Shown: piece by piece, positions 1 to 5,282 of the stretch
Position numbering within the stretch: the stretch's first letter is position 1
Layout: the number at the start of each line of letters is the position of its first letter
Assembly (NCBI GenBank): GCA_003446775.1
Contig: DMCH01000123.1
Coordinates: 20,512 to 27,588, forward strand
DNA from: Chloroflexota bacterium
Lineage (GTDB): Bacteria; Chloroflexota; Dormibacteria; Dormibacterales; Dormibacteraceae
Reading direction: 5' to 3'
Length of the DNA: 7,077 nt
Notes under the pieces: generated by a model
Databases searched by the model: none
Told to the model about the DNA's origin: nothing
What the model saw: the letters and a program-made list of their open reading frames with translations, nothing else
Program-made: the position numbers and the translations under genes

Positions 1-64
1 AGAGAGTCTCTATGCGGTGCCTATAGTCTCAAGCGGTCGACGTCAGCCTGTCGCCAATTGGTGG

Positions 65-98
65 TTGACACCCTATTTGACACCTTGACGGTTGACAG
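65..98 (+). repeat. TTGACA-rich head repeat, copy 1
   Basis: TTGACACC occurs at 65-72 and again within TATTTGACACCTTGAC (74-89), followed by a third TTGACAG at 92-98. The same arrangement recurs at 3361, 3404, 3681 and 6929, always on the + strand and always outside genes. About 150 bases downstream lies a tRNA-like 3' end (237), the same order as at the later copies. The spacing of the direct repeats would suit arm-type binding sites of a tyrosine recombinase, which is an inference. Just upstream, GCCAATTGGTGGT (49-61) resembles GCCAACCGGTGGT upstream of copy 4. Confidence 0.75.
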
Positions 99-141
99 CG
101 CGCCCACATATGGCAGCCGAACAAGCCCCGGTTTGATCTGA

Positions 142-237
142 GCTAGCGAACTAGAACCCAAGAGCAGGGGACTGATAATCCACTGCCGCGTTCGTTAACG
201 CCCCGCGTCAGCGGTTCGACTCCCTTCGCGAGCACCA
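142..237 (+). pseudogene. Degenerate tRNA-like sequence with CCA end (possible attachment-site scar)
   Basis: Read in tRNA register, the 3' part has anticodon loop CTGATAA (172-178, anticodon GAU), a T-loop TTCGACT (215-221), a 3' acceptor strand CGCGAGC (227-233), discriminator A and CCA (235-237). GCTAGCG at 142-148 could pair with the 3' acceptor strand at six of seven positions. The anticodon stem pairs at four of five positions and the T stem imperfectly. Between them, GCGTT/AACGC (188-192 with 197-201) forms a hairpin like a long variable arm. The D arm is not recognisable and U8 is missing, so a working tRNA is unlikely. The last 26 bases match the tRNA-Lys 3' half at 3550-3594 at 23 positions, including an identical acceptor strand. 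It may be a decayed attachment site; chance similarity of the 5' part cannot be excluded. Confidence 0.5.
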
Positions 238-264
238 TCATGTATCGAGCGTGAAGGTCTTTTG

Positions 265-858
265 GTGCGGCCGTTAGGTTTCTTCTCACCCATCAGTAGA
301 CCTGGCATGGAGGACGTTGCCATCGGACTCTCGATGGACCAGCACGCTCGGTCCCCGATTCCGTTGACAGCCGAGAAGCTTTGTCAAACCTACGCAGGAC
401 CGGTATATAAGTTCGCGCAACTGATCTCGATTGATTCCACGAATGCGGAAGACCTAGCCCAGGATGCACTTGAGCGAGCGATTAGAGGGCTCAAAACTTT
501 CAATCCAGCCAAGGGTGAGATCGAGGGCTGGCTGTGGCGAATCGTGGTCAATGCCGGCCGAGATGCTGGCAGGATCGCTGGACGGCAGCGTCTTGTTTTT
601 GAGGTGCTCGCCGATCGGTGGTCGCTGAATGAAGAGACGGGCGACCTAGGCGACCAGCTCGGGATTGAGGAAGTCCTCGAAGCAGTCCGGGCACTATCTC
701 CGCGCCATCGCGCGGCCATAGCGCTGCGCTACGCGGCGGATCTGAGCTACCGGCAGATTGGTCGAGCGCTCGGAATTTCAGAGGCAGCCGCTTTGATGGC
801 AACGAGAAGAGCGCTCGCCATCCTTCGGAGCCGACTGTCCCAAGGGGCGCATCCATGA
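265..858 (+). CDS. ECF-type RNA polymerase sigma factor (sigma-70 family)
   Basis: This is a cytoplasmic alternative sigma factor that would direct RNA polymerase to a small regulon. Region 2 covers about residues 40-105, with the NAEDLAQDALERA helix typical of -10 recognition and core binding and the GWLWRIVVNAGRD segment at its end. A linker follows, then region 4 at about residues 138-192, containing LSPRHRAAIALRYAADLSYRQIGRALGIS, a helix-turn-helix for the -35 element. The length of about 197 residues is normal for the family. I prefer GTG at 265, seven bases after GAAGG (253-257); an in-frame TTG at 262 and ATGs at 307 and 334 are alternatives, and homology begins only after the last of these. 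The stop codon overlaps the start of the next gene as ATGA, so the two are translationally coupled and probably a sigma/regulator pair. There is no C-terminal extension. I cannot assign an ECF subgroup. Confidence 0.93.
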   Translation: MRPLGFFSPISRPGMEDVAIGLSMDQHARSPIPLTAEKLCQTYAGPVYKFAQLISIDSTNAEDLAQDALERAIRGLKTFNPAKGEIEGWLWRIVVNAGRDAGRIAGRQRLVFEVLADRWSLNEETGDLGDQLGIEEVLEAVRALSPRHRAAIALRYAADLSYRQIGRALGISEAAALMATRRALAILRSRLSQGAHP

Positions 859-2246
859 TGACCGACTCTCTAGAGCGATTTCTCCAAGATCTCCGCTTCG
901 ACGTGCCGGCCGGACTGGTGGATCGGGCTAAGGCGGCGGTAGCCGTAGACGCTACCGGTGCTCGCCAGGCTGTGCGCGGGACAGTTCACAACCGCGTAGA
1001 TTTCGATACGCCGAGGCATGGCTGGACGCTGGCCGTGGTCGCGGCGCTGCTCGCCATCGCTATCGTGGCCACCCTCGTATTCACCGCCCGATCCCTGCAC
1101 CCAAGGCAAATTACTCCCGCGAATCCGATTCCACATCGGGCCGCCTCCAGCGCATCCTGCAGCGTTCAAGTCTCCCAGCGGCCAAGCCAAGTGATCCCCG
1201 AAAAAATGCTGAGTCCGACGACGGGCTGGGCACAAGGGGCACTACGTACGACGGACGGTGGCCTGCACTGGCGCGACACGTCCGCGCCGCAACCAAACCG
1301 CGCGCCTGGCCCTACCGGCTACGACGACTTCTTCCTGGACTCGACACACGCCTGGACGGCCCAGGCCGTGAGCTCGCCAACGTCCTGTGCCGCCGTTACG
1401 TTCATGACCACCGACGGTGGTCAAACCTGGCACCAATCTGAGCCCGTTTCCGTCGACGTTCAGGCCGACTCGGAAGTAGAACTCCAGCTGAACTTCATCG
1501 ACGCCCAGCACGGCTGGCTGTTGGCGGAGGCGGGGCAATGGATGTTTGGGCACGGGCCGGTAGATGCCTATCTCTACGTCACGAGCGACAGCGGACTTCA
1601 TTGGAGAGAGATCTCACACCGCCCGGGGACGGCGGCTTCCGGCGCTTGTGAAGCCAAATTGGGCAATGTTGTGTTCGCTTCGCAGGCGACCGGGTGGTCA
1701 CAACTCCCGCGGCAATGTGACACCACATTGTTGGTGACGCGTGACGGTGGAGTTACTTGGAAGGCGCAGCGGTTGCCACACCCGAAAGTTGCGAGCTGCC
1801 CCTGCTGGGCCGGCCTTCCCACCTTCTTTGATCAGAAGCGAGGGATAGTTAGCGTGTTCGACGACGCTGGCGCGCAATCCCTGCTCGCGACCTCTGATGG
1901 CGGAAGCACTTGGAGCTACCGGGCTCTGCCGCCAACGGGGTATTCCTTGACTATCGACTTCATCGACGCGAATACCGGCTGGGACACCGTCACCCCGCCG
2001 GGCTGGTCGAAGCTGAGCGGAGCACCTAAAGACTGGCTATACCGGACGAACGATGGCGGTCAGACCTGGACGCTCGTGCAGGCCGACCTCCCCCTGGGCT
2101 TTCCAATATTTGGTCTCTGGTTCGTTGACGCTAACAACGGATTCGCGGCGCAACAAAATGTCGCGTTGACCGGGCCCGAACTGCTCCGGACGACGGACGG
2201 TGGACAGACCTGGAAGGTCATCGAGACACAGATCCTGAGGACGTGA
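855..2246 (+). CDS. Membrane-anchored seven-box BNR/YCF48-like beta-propeller protein, putative anti-sigma or sensor
   Basis: The 463-residue product has a charged N-terminal cytoplasmic segment (1-55), one transmembrane helix (about 57-78) and a large outside domain. That domain carries seven BNR/Asp-box motifs of the form (T/S)xDxGxxW at residues 132-139, 185-192, 243-250, 295-302, 346-353, 398-405 and 446-453. Most are preceded by a hydrophobic strand and a short turn such as DAQHGW or DANTGW, the signature of YCF48-like propellers, so a closed seven-bladed propeller is expected. The start ATG at 855 overlaps the sigma stop, with AAGGGG seven bases upstream; ATG 858 is an alternative. The position directly behind an ECF sigma gene suggests that the short N-terminal segment holds the sigma factor at the membrane. 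However, I see no zinc-binding HxxxCxxC anti-sigma motif, so this role is inferred from position. Sialidase activity is unlikely, since BNR boxes are structural and no catalytic set is apparent. Confidence 0.88.
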   Translation: MMTDSLERFLQDLRFDVPAGLVDRAKAAVAVDATGARQAVRGTVHNRVDFDTPRHGWTLAVVAALLAIAIVATLVFTARSLHPRQITPANPIPHRAASSASCSVQVSQRPSQVIPEKMLSPTTGWAQGALRTTDGGLHWRDTSAPQPNRAPGPTGYDDFFLDSTHAWTAQAVSSPTSCAAVTFMTTDGGQTWHQSEPVSVDVQADSEVELQLNFIDAQHGWLLAEAGQWMFGHGPVDAYLYVTSDSGLHWREISHRPGTAASGACEAKLGNVVFASQATGWSQLPRQCDTTLLVTRDGGVTWKAQRLPHPKVASCPCWAGLPTFFDQKRGIVSVFDDAGAQSLLATSDGGSTWSYRALPPTGYSLTIDFIDANTGWDTVTPPGWSKLSGAPKDWLYRTNDGGQTWTLVQADLPLGFPIFGLWFVDANNGFAAQQNVALTGPELLRTTDGGQTWKVIETQILRT

Positions 2247-2304
2247 AGTTGATCGCTTTCAGATGGCAGCACGAGGCAGCCACAAGCTAACGGAGGTTCC
2301 CGGA

Positions 2305-2742
2305 GTGTTTGCCCGAGCAAAGTCAATCGTCATCCAGGCCCCACCGGCAGAGGTCTACGCATACGTTGCGGACATCCCTCGACACCCGGAGTGGGCGTGC
2401 GAGCCGATGAAGATCGAGGGGCTGCCGAGCAGCAGCGGAGGCGCGGCTAGGTTCAGATCGACCGTGCATCTGATGGGCATCACCAACCACGGCGAGATCC
2501 GGGTGGTCGCTGAGGAGCCGCCGCACCGATTCGTCTACGAGTGCACCGATACAGCGGGGCACTACCGATGGACGATGACGCTCCGCGCCATGGGCACAGG
2601 CACCGAGCTGACTCAGTCGGCGGAGCGCCTTGAGGGGCCGCTGTGGGTTCGCGTTATTCAACCGTGGCTGCTCTGGCCGCTCTCGGGCCGGCGAAGTGTA
2701 GTCAAGGGCCTCGCCAACATCAAAGCCCGTCTGGAGGCTTAA
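2305..2742 (+). CDS. SRPBCC-fold (START/polyketide cyclase-like) protein
   Basis: The product of about 145 residues has the SRPBCC plan. An opening beta strand (AKSIVIQAPPAEVYAYVAD) leads into a helix and the PRHPEW segment typical of polyketide_cyc2/SRPBCC proteins. Successive strands follow (RFRSTVHL, GEIRVVAEEPPHRFVYEC, YRWTMTL, GTELTQSAERL), and a long C-terminal helix closes the barrel. The family binds hydrophobic ligands or acts on them; the substrate here cannot be told. There is no signal peptide, so the protein should be cytoplasmic or membrane-peripheral. I chose GTG 2305 because GGAGG (2292-2296) stands eight bases before it and homology begins there. An in-frame ATG at 2263 would add 14 unconvincing residues and has no clear ribosome-binding site. 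It lies 58 bases after the propeller gene and three bases before the next start, so it is probably the third gene of the operon. Confidence 0.85.
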   Translation: MFARAKSIVIQAPPAEVYAYVADIPRHPEWACEPMKIEGLPSSSGGAARFRSTVHLMGITNHGEIRVVAEEPPHRFVYECTDTAGHYRWTMTLRAMGTGTELTQSAERLEGPLWVRVIQPWLLWPLSGRRSVVKGLANIKARLEA

Positions 2743-2745
2743 ACG

Positions 2746-3264
2746 GTGAAATCGACATGCCGGCTTACTGCCATCGTTGTCAGCGCGCTCGCGTTCATCG
2801 CCTGTAGCGGGCAGACAGCCTCCCCATCGGCTTCCCCCGTTGGTCAGTCAACCTCCTCGGCGACGGTGCCGACACCGAGCCCATCAGCGGTTGCGTCCGG
2901 CACCTTCACGTTTGTGCTAACAAGCAGTAGCCACATCGGAACGGCCGGGGGCGATAGCTTCGATCTCCAGGTCTCCTCCATAACCTCGGTCGGAGGCGTC
3001 ACCGGAGTAGCTACTGATACACAAACGGTCGTCACGCGCGCTGATGGATCAATTAACGCAGACGGGACCGAGGTCTGCAGCTCCTGTACGATTGGCGGCC
3101 GAACCGGGTCTTACATAGCCGCGTACTCGTTTACGGTGTCGGTCGCCGGCGTTGTGGCTGGGCATCTGACGTTCACCAGCGGGAGCGGCGGGCTCGCAGG
3201 CCTACAGGGCGAGGGCACCTTCGCGGCTGGTACCTATTCGTACAACTACCGCTTTGCGCCGTAG
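2746..3264 (+). CDS. Small secreted lipoprotein with DUF3224/AOC-barrel-like C-terminal region
   Basis: The N-terminus is a lipoprotein signal: a basic n-region (MKSTCR), a hydrophobic core and lipobox FIAC with the lipidated cysteine at residue 20. A Ser/Thr/Pro-rich linker follows (about 21-52). The remaining 120 residues are rich in beta strands and glycine. They contain a CxxC pair (C111, C114; EVCSSC) and a C-terminal GGLAGLQGEGTF segment followed by alternating aromatic residues (YSYNYRF). This end recalls DUF3224 or allene-oxide-cyclase-barrel proteins, but I recognise it only by style. GTG 2746 has GGAGG (2733-2737) eight bases upstream and lies three bases after the preceding stop, so it is probably the last gene of the sigma operon. 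It should be anchored on the outer face of the cytoplasmic membrane. The function is unknown; the CxxC could be a disulphide or bind metal. Confidence 0.82.
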   Translation: MKSTCRLTAIVVSALAFIACSGQTASPSASPVGQSTSSATVPTPSPSAVASGTFTFVLTSSSHIGTAGGDSFDLQVSSITSVGGVTGVATDTQTVVTRADGSINADGTEVCSSCTIGGRTGSYIAAYSFTVSVAGVVAGHLTFTSGSGGLAGLQGEGTFAAGTYSYNYRFAP

Positions 3265-3360
3265 GCACAAGCTCGCTCGATTGCTTAGAGGCCGTTCAGG
3301 AACGACCGCAGAGTTGAGAGCCATGCGGTGGAGTCCGTCCTCGCCAGGCGACGGTTACAC

Positions 3361-3383
3361 ACACCTTATTTGACACCTTGACC
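3361..3383 (+). repeat. TTGACA-rich head repeat, copy 2
   Basis: ACACCTTA followed directly by TTTGACACCTTGACC. It stands 43 bases upstream of copy 3 and matches it except for one C/T difference. Copies 2 and 3 form a direct pair in the same orientation, as if two boundary modules were nested or the head had been duplicated. Confidence 0.8.
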
Positions 3384-3428
3384 GGCATGGTCGATTTCGT
3401 GTCACACCCTATTTGACACCTTGACCGG

Positions 3429-3460
3429 GAGACTCCCTGACACTCCAGGAGACTCCCTGA
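3429..3460 (+). repeat. 20-bp-period direct repeat GAGACTCCCTGA
   Basis: GAGACTCCCTGA occurs at 3429-3440 and again at 3449-3460, with CACTCCAG between. The equivalent part of the second copy (near 6954-6985) keeps the period with single-base changes. It forms the first half of the repeat body. Confidence 0.75.
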
Positions 3461-3500
3461 GACTGTTGCGTCATAAATCCGAGTTCGATTGAGACGCTGT

Positions 3501-3530
3501 GAGCCTCCCTGATCCTCCCTGATCCTCCCT
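3501..3530 (+). repeat. Decamer tandem array (GATCCTCCCT)n
   Basis: Three 10-base units stand head to tail: GAGCCTCCCT, GATCCTCCCT, GATCCTCCCT, followed by GAGACGCGG. The other copy of the composite repeat has one GATCC unit fewer (7027-7046), so the array has gained or lost exactly one unit. Replication slippage is the simplest cause. Confidence 0.85.
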
Positions 3531-3549
3531 GAGACGCGGTGTCGGAAGA

Positions 3550-3594
3550 CTCTTAATCCCAAGGTTCAGGGTTCGATTCCCTGCGCGAGCACCA
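3550..3594 (+). pseudogene. 3' half of a tRNA-Lys(CUU) gene, likely attachment-site scar
   Basis: These 45 bases fit tRNA positions 32-76 exactly. They are: anticodon loop CTCTTAA (anticodon CUU), 3' anticodon strand TCCCA, variable loop AGGTT, T stem CAGGG/CCCTG with five perfect pairs around TTCGATT, 3' acceptor strand CGCGAGC, discriminator A and encoded CCA (3592-3594). No 5' half exists. The preceding bases pair with only two of five positions of the anticodon stem, and no D arm or GCTCGCG acceptor strand lies at the right distance. A tRNA sequence that starts sharply at the anticodon loop is what a tyrosine integrase with crossover in that loop leaves at the far end of an inserted element. 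The intact tRNA-Lys gene should lie outside this window. It is probably not expressed as a working tRNA. Confidence 0.82.
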
Positions 3595-3613
3595 ACCTGT
3601 TGTGTCCCAGAGC

Positions 3614-3643
3614 GTCAGGAAGCGTCTGTGGTGTACCTGACGT
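3614..3643. repeat. Inverted repeat CGTCAGG/CCTGACG
   Basis: Seven-base arms at 3614-3620 and 3637-3643 are separated by 16 bases, just after the CCA end of the tRNA-Lys half. AGCGTC also recurs directly between 3612 and 3629. It lacks a T run and so is not a typical terminator. It could be part of a recombinase binding region, or chance. Confidence 0.4.
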
Positions 3644-3680
3644 GCCAACCGGTGGTCGGCAGAATGCGCCTAGTTACGTG

Positions 3681-3706
3681 TTGACAGCTTATTTGACAGC
3701 TTACGG
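3681..3706 (+). repeat. TTGACA-rich head repeat, copy 4 (diverged)
   Basis: TTGACAGCTTA followed by TTTGACAGCTTACGG. Both TTGACA boxes keep the spacing of the other copies, but each ACACC is ACAGC here. The same change in both halves suggests that the two boxes are recognised, or evolve, together. A GCCAACCGGTGGT block (3643-3655) upstream matches one upstream of copy 1. Confidence 0.7.
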
Positions 3707-3890
3707 ATTTGGAAAACACCCCCCGAACGTCATCGAGTGCGTCCCGATTTGAACTCAGTCGGCGACTTCCTGACCGAGTTGAGCTGCATCGCAGCGAATC
3801 AACAATCCCCTGCTTCTGGAATCGACGCCTGGAAGGTCAGACGAGTTATGCCATCGCCTTCACGGTCGGGGACATTGAGATTGTCGTGGA

Positions 3891-3935
3891 TGTGAAATCC
3901 CGGGGTTCAGCGTTCGAATCAACGCGCGGGGATGA
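3891..3935. other. tRNA-tail-like hairpin, possibly a decayed scar or terminator of the propeller gene
   Basis: Two readings are possible. First, aligned without gaps to the tRNA-Lys half at 3550-3594, it shares AATCCC, GGTTCAG, GTTCGA and GCGCG at equal spacing, with about 23 matches over the last 32 bases. This suggests a diverged tail belonging to the head at 3681. Second, it forms a stem-loop (GCGTT 3910-3914 with AACGC 3921-3925, outer TCCC 3898-3901 with GGGA 3929-3932). This begins a few bases beyond the stop of the minus-strand propeller gene and could end that transcript, although only ATTT follows on that strand. The T stem no longer pairs as in a tRNA. Confidence 0.35.
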
Positions 3936-3938
3936 CGA

Positions 3939-5282
3939 TCACGTCGGTGGCAGCTTCACGATGGTCCAATGCGCTCCGCTGTCGGTGCTCCGGATCGGAT
4001 ACAAGCAACCATCGAACCTCGGTGCGCAGCCTTCGGTCGCCGAGAATGCACCACCGGCTGTTCCCCATAGGACTTGATAGCTAACAGCGGTAATCGTTTC
4101 GAAACTGAGTCCCGGGAGTGCTTGCGAGCTCGATTTGGTCCAAGTCACTCCAGCGTCCGACGTGCGATAGACCACGCTGCCTCCGGCTTGCCACCAATGC
4201 GTAGCGTCTAAGAATGCAACAGGAGCGCAGCACGGCACAGGCGTCGGTCGTGGAGCATTCCAGGTTAGTCCGGCGTCGTTTGTCGTGGATGTAAACGTGT
4301 CGAGTTGCCCGGCCGGACCCGATCCTCGAGTGACGTACTGAATCAGGACGCCTTGCTGGCCGAACATCGTCGGCAGTGTCGGCGAGGAAAAGTTGTCGTT
4401 TGGGAACCCGCCTGGCGGGGCGGGCAGGTGCAATAGTCGCCAGTTACGCCCGGCGTCCTGGCTGACATACAAGCGGGCGAATCCGCCAGAGGTCCCTGCG
4501 GACATGAAACCGTGTACGGAGTCTGAGAACGACAGTCCGCCAACAGGAGCGCCGTTGCTGAGCGCAACTCCATGGTCTGATGTACTCGTAGTATCGACAC
4601 GAACGAGGCGCGTCCAATGAGCTCCCGAATCGATCGTGTGATAGAGCACCACCAGGTCCGCCGGCCCTTTGAGCGTTGCTCCCGGAAAGCCCGTGAAGAG
4701 CTCCCAACCCTCGTGATCGTCCAGGAAGAAAATGCTCCCTTGACCTTCGGGAATGCTGGCGATTCGGGTCGTGCGCCACGTGGCGCCGCCGTCCGACGTG
4801 GCGTGAACGGTCTCGGGATACAGATTGCCGGTCAAGACCAGGATGTGCGTCTTGTCCAGGAAGCGGACGTCGCTGTATTGGCTCCAGTCGAGAGGCAGCA
4901 CGCGCAACCAGGTCTGACCGCCGTCGTGAGTTAGAAGCAGACCCTTACCCGTCAGAACGAGTCCGTCTTCGGGGGTTATGAACTGCGGAGCCGATGCGAT
5001 TGGAACCGTCGCGCTACCCGGCAAGGGCGGCGGATTGTGCACCGGAACCGGAGCGAACAGCTGGCTCAGGATGAGCGCTGTCGCGACCGCCACGGCCAGA
5101 AGAACCAGGAGAAGACTTCCAACTGCGAAACGCGTGGCGGTGGACCGGCCAACCCGATTCCTGGTGCTGTCGAGCTGCTTTCTTCGCAGGCCATCGCGAA
5201 CTGTGGCGGACAGCCACGGCGCGGGTGGAGCGACGGCGTCCAGGGCCCGGTGAAACTCGAGGCGAAGGTTAACGTCTTCCAC
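3939..5282 (-). CDS. Second membrane-anchored seven-box BNR/YCF48-like beta-propeller protein
   Basis: The 447-residue product repeats the plan of the first propeller gene. It has a short charged cytoplasmic N-terminus (1-51), one transmembrane helix (about 52-75), a Pro-rich linker and an outside domain. Seven (T/S)xDxGxxW boxes stand at residues 118-125, 162-169, 216-223, 274-281, 334-341, 374-381 and 432-439, so a seven-bladed propeller is expected. The N-terminal segment (FHRALDAVAPPAPWL) shows no zinc anti-sigma motif. Cysteine pairs C351/C352 and C419/C426 could form disulphides. GTG 5282 overlaps the end of the sigma gene by 14 bases and has GGAGG (complement of 5289-5293) six bases upstream, so the two genes are cotranslated. 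Outside the propeller motifs it has little obvious similarity to the first protein, so it is not a recent duplicate. It is presumed to be the sensor or anti-sigma partner of its sigma factor. Confidence 0.88.
   Translation of the reverse strand: MEDVNLRLEFHRALDAVAPPAPWLSATVRDGLRRKQLDSTRNRVGRSTATRFAVGSLLLVLLAVAVATALILSQLFAPVPVHNPPPLPGSATVPIASAPQFITPEDGLVLTGKGLLLTHDGGQTWLRVLPLDWSQYSDVRFLDKTHILVLTGNLYPETVHATSDGGATWRTTRIASIPEGQGSIFFLDDHEGWELFTGFPGATLKGPADLVVLYHTIDSGAHWTRLVRVDTTSTSDHGVALSNGAPVGGLSFSDSVHGFMSAGTSGGFARLYVSQDAGRNWRLLHLPAPPGGFPNDNFSSPTLPTMFGQQGVLIQYVTRGSGPAGQLDTFTSTTNDAGLTWNAPRPTPVPCCAPVAFLDATHWWQAGGSVVYRTSDAGVTWTKSSSQALPGLSFETITAVSYQVLWGTAGGAFSATEGCAPRFDGCLYPIRSTDSGAHWTIVKLPPT

Larger units (their letters stand above)
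1..264. other. Intergenic region upstream of the first sigma operon
   Basis: No credible protein gene lies here. The stretch contains a TTGACA-rich direct repeat (65-98) and a tRNA-like sequence (about 142-237) whose CCA end is only 27 bases before the likely start of the sigma gene. Promoter elements for that gene must therefore lie inside or upstream of the tRNA-like sequence; I see no convincing -35/-10 pair. The first bases (AGAGAGTCTC) are the reverse complement of a short string found in the repeat body near 6974-6983, so the window may begin inside another repeat, but this match is too short to rely on. Confidence 0.6.
3404..3562 (+). repeat. 159-bp composite repeat, copy A (head, short-repeat body, start of tRNA half)
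   Basis: This segment aligns with 6929-7077 over the whole length available. By hand I count 11 substitutions in 149 aligned bases plus one 10-base gap, about 93 percent identity. It begins with head copy 3 (3404-3426, ACACCCTA then TTTGACACCTTGACC). Next come GAGACTCC-type repeats and a conserved stem GCGTC/GACGC (3468-3472 with 3493-3497) around AGTTCGATT. A decamer array follows, and the segment enters the anticodon loop of a tRNA-Lys 3' half. The similarity extends upstream of the anticodon loop, where the sequence no longer resembles tRNA, so the repeat is more than a duplicated tRNA gene. Confidence 0.9.
3265..3938. other. 674-bp gene-free repeat region between the two sigma blocks
   Basis: This stretch has no convincing gene. 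It contains three TTGACA-rich head repeats (3361, 3404, 3681), a body of short tandem repeats (3429-3530), the 3' half of a tRNA-Lys gene (3550-3594) and a tRNA-like hairpin (3891-3935). After the tRNA half, CGTCAGG (3614-3620) and CCTGACG (3637-3643) form an inverted repeat with 16 bases between the arms. No T-rich intrinsic terminator follows the lipoprotein gene; CGTT/AACG around 3292-3304 is a weak hairpin without a T run. The region looks like a recombination boundary more than an ordinary spacer. Confidence 0.7.

Noticed and set aside
65..98. TTGACA boxes as sigma-70 promoter -35 elements
   Set aside because: None has a -10-like hexamer 16-18 bases downstream, and the boxes come as close direct repeats far from gene starts at most copies.
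3404..3562. CRISPR array
   Set aside because: The repeats are 10-20 bases long, contiguous or nearly so, with no unique spacers and no cas genes.
3271..3594. 5' acceptor strand GCTCGCT at 3271 completing the tRNA-Lys half as an intron-containing gene
   Set aside because: Only six of seven bases pair, no D arm follows it, and the separation of more than 270 bases filled with repeats makes it a chance match.
3709..4077. 122-codon open frame on the + strand
   Set aside because: It starts with TTG without a ribosome-binding site, spans the tRNA-like hairpin, overlaps the 3' end of the minus-strand propeller gene by about 140 bases and has no recognisable domain or natural composition.
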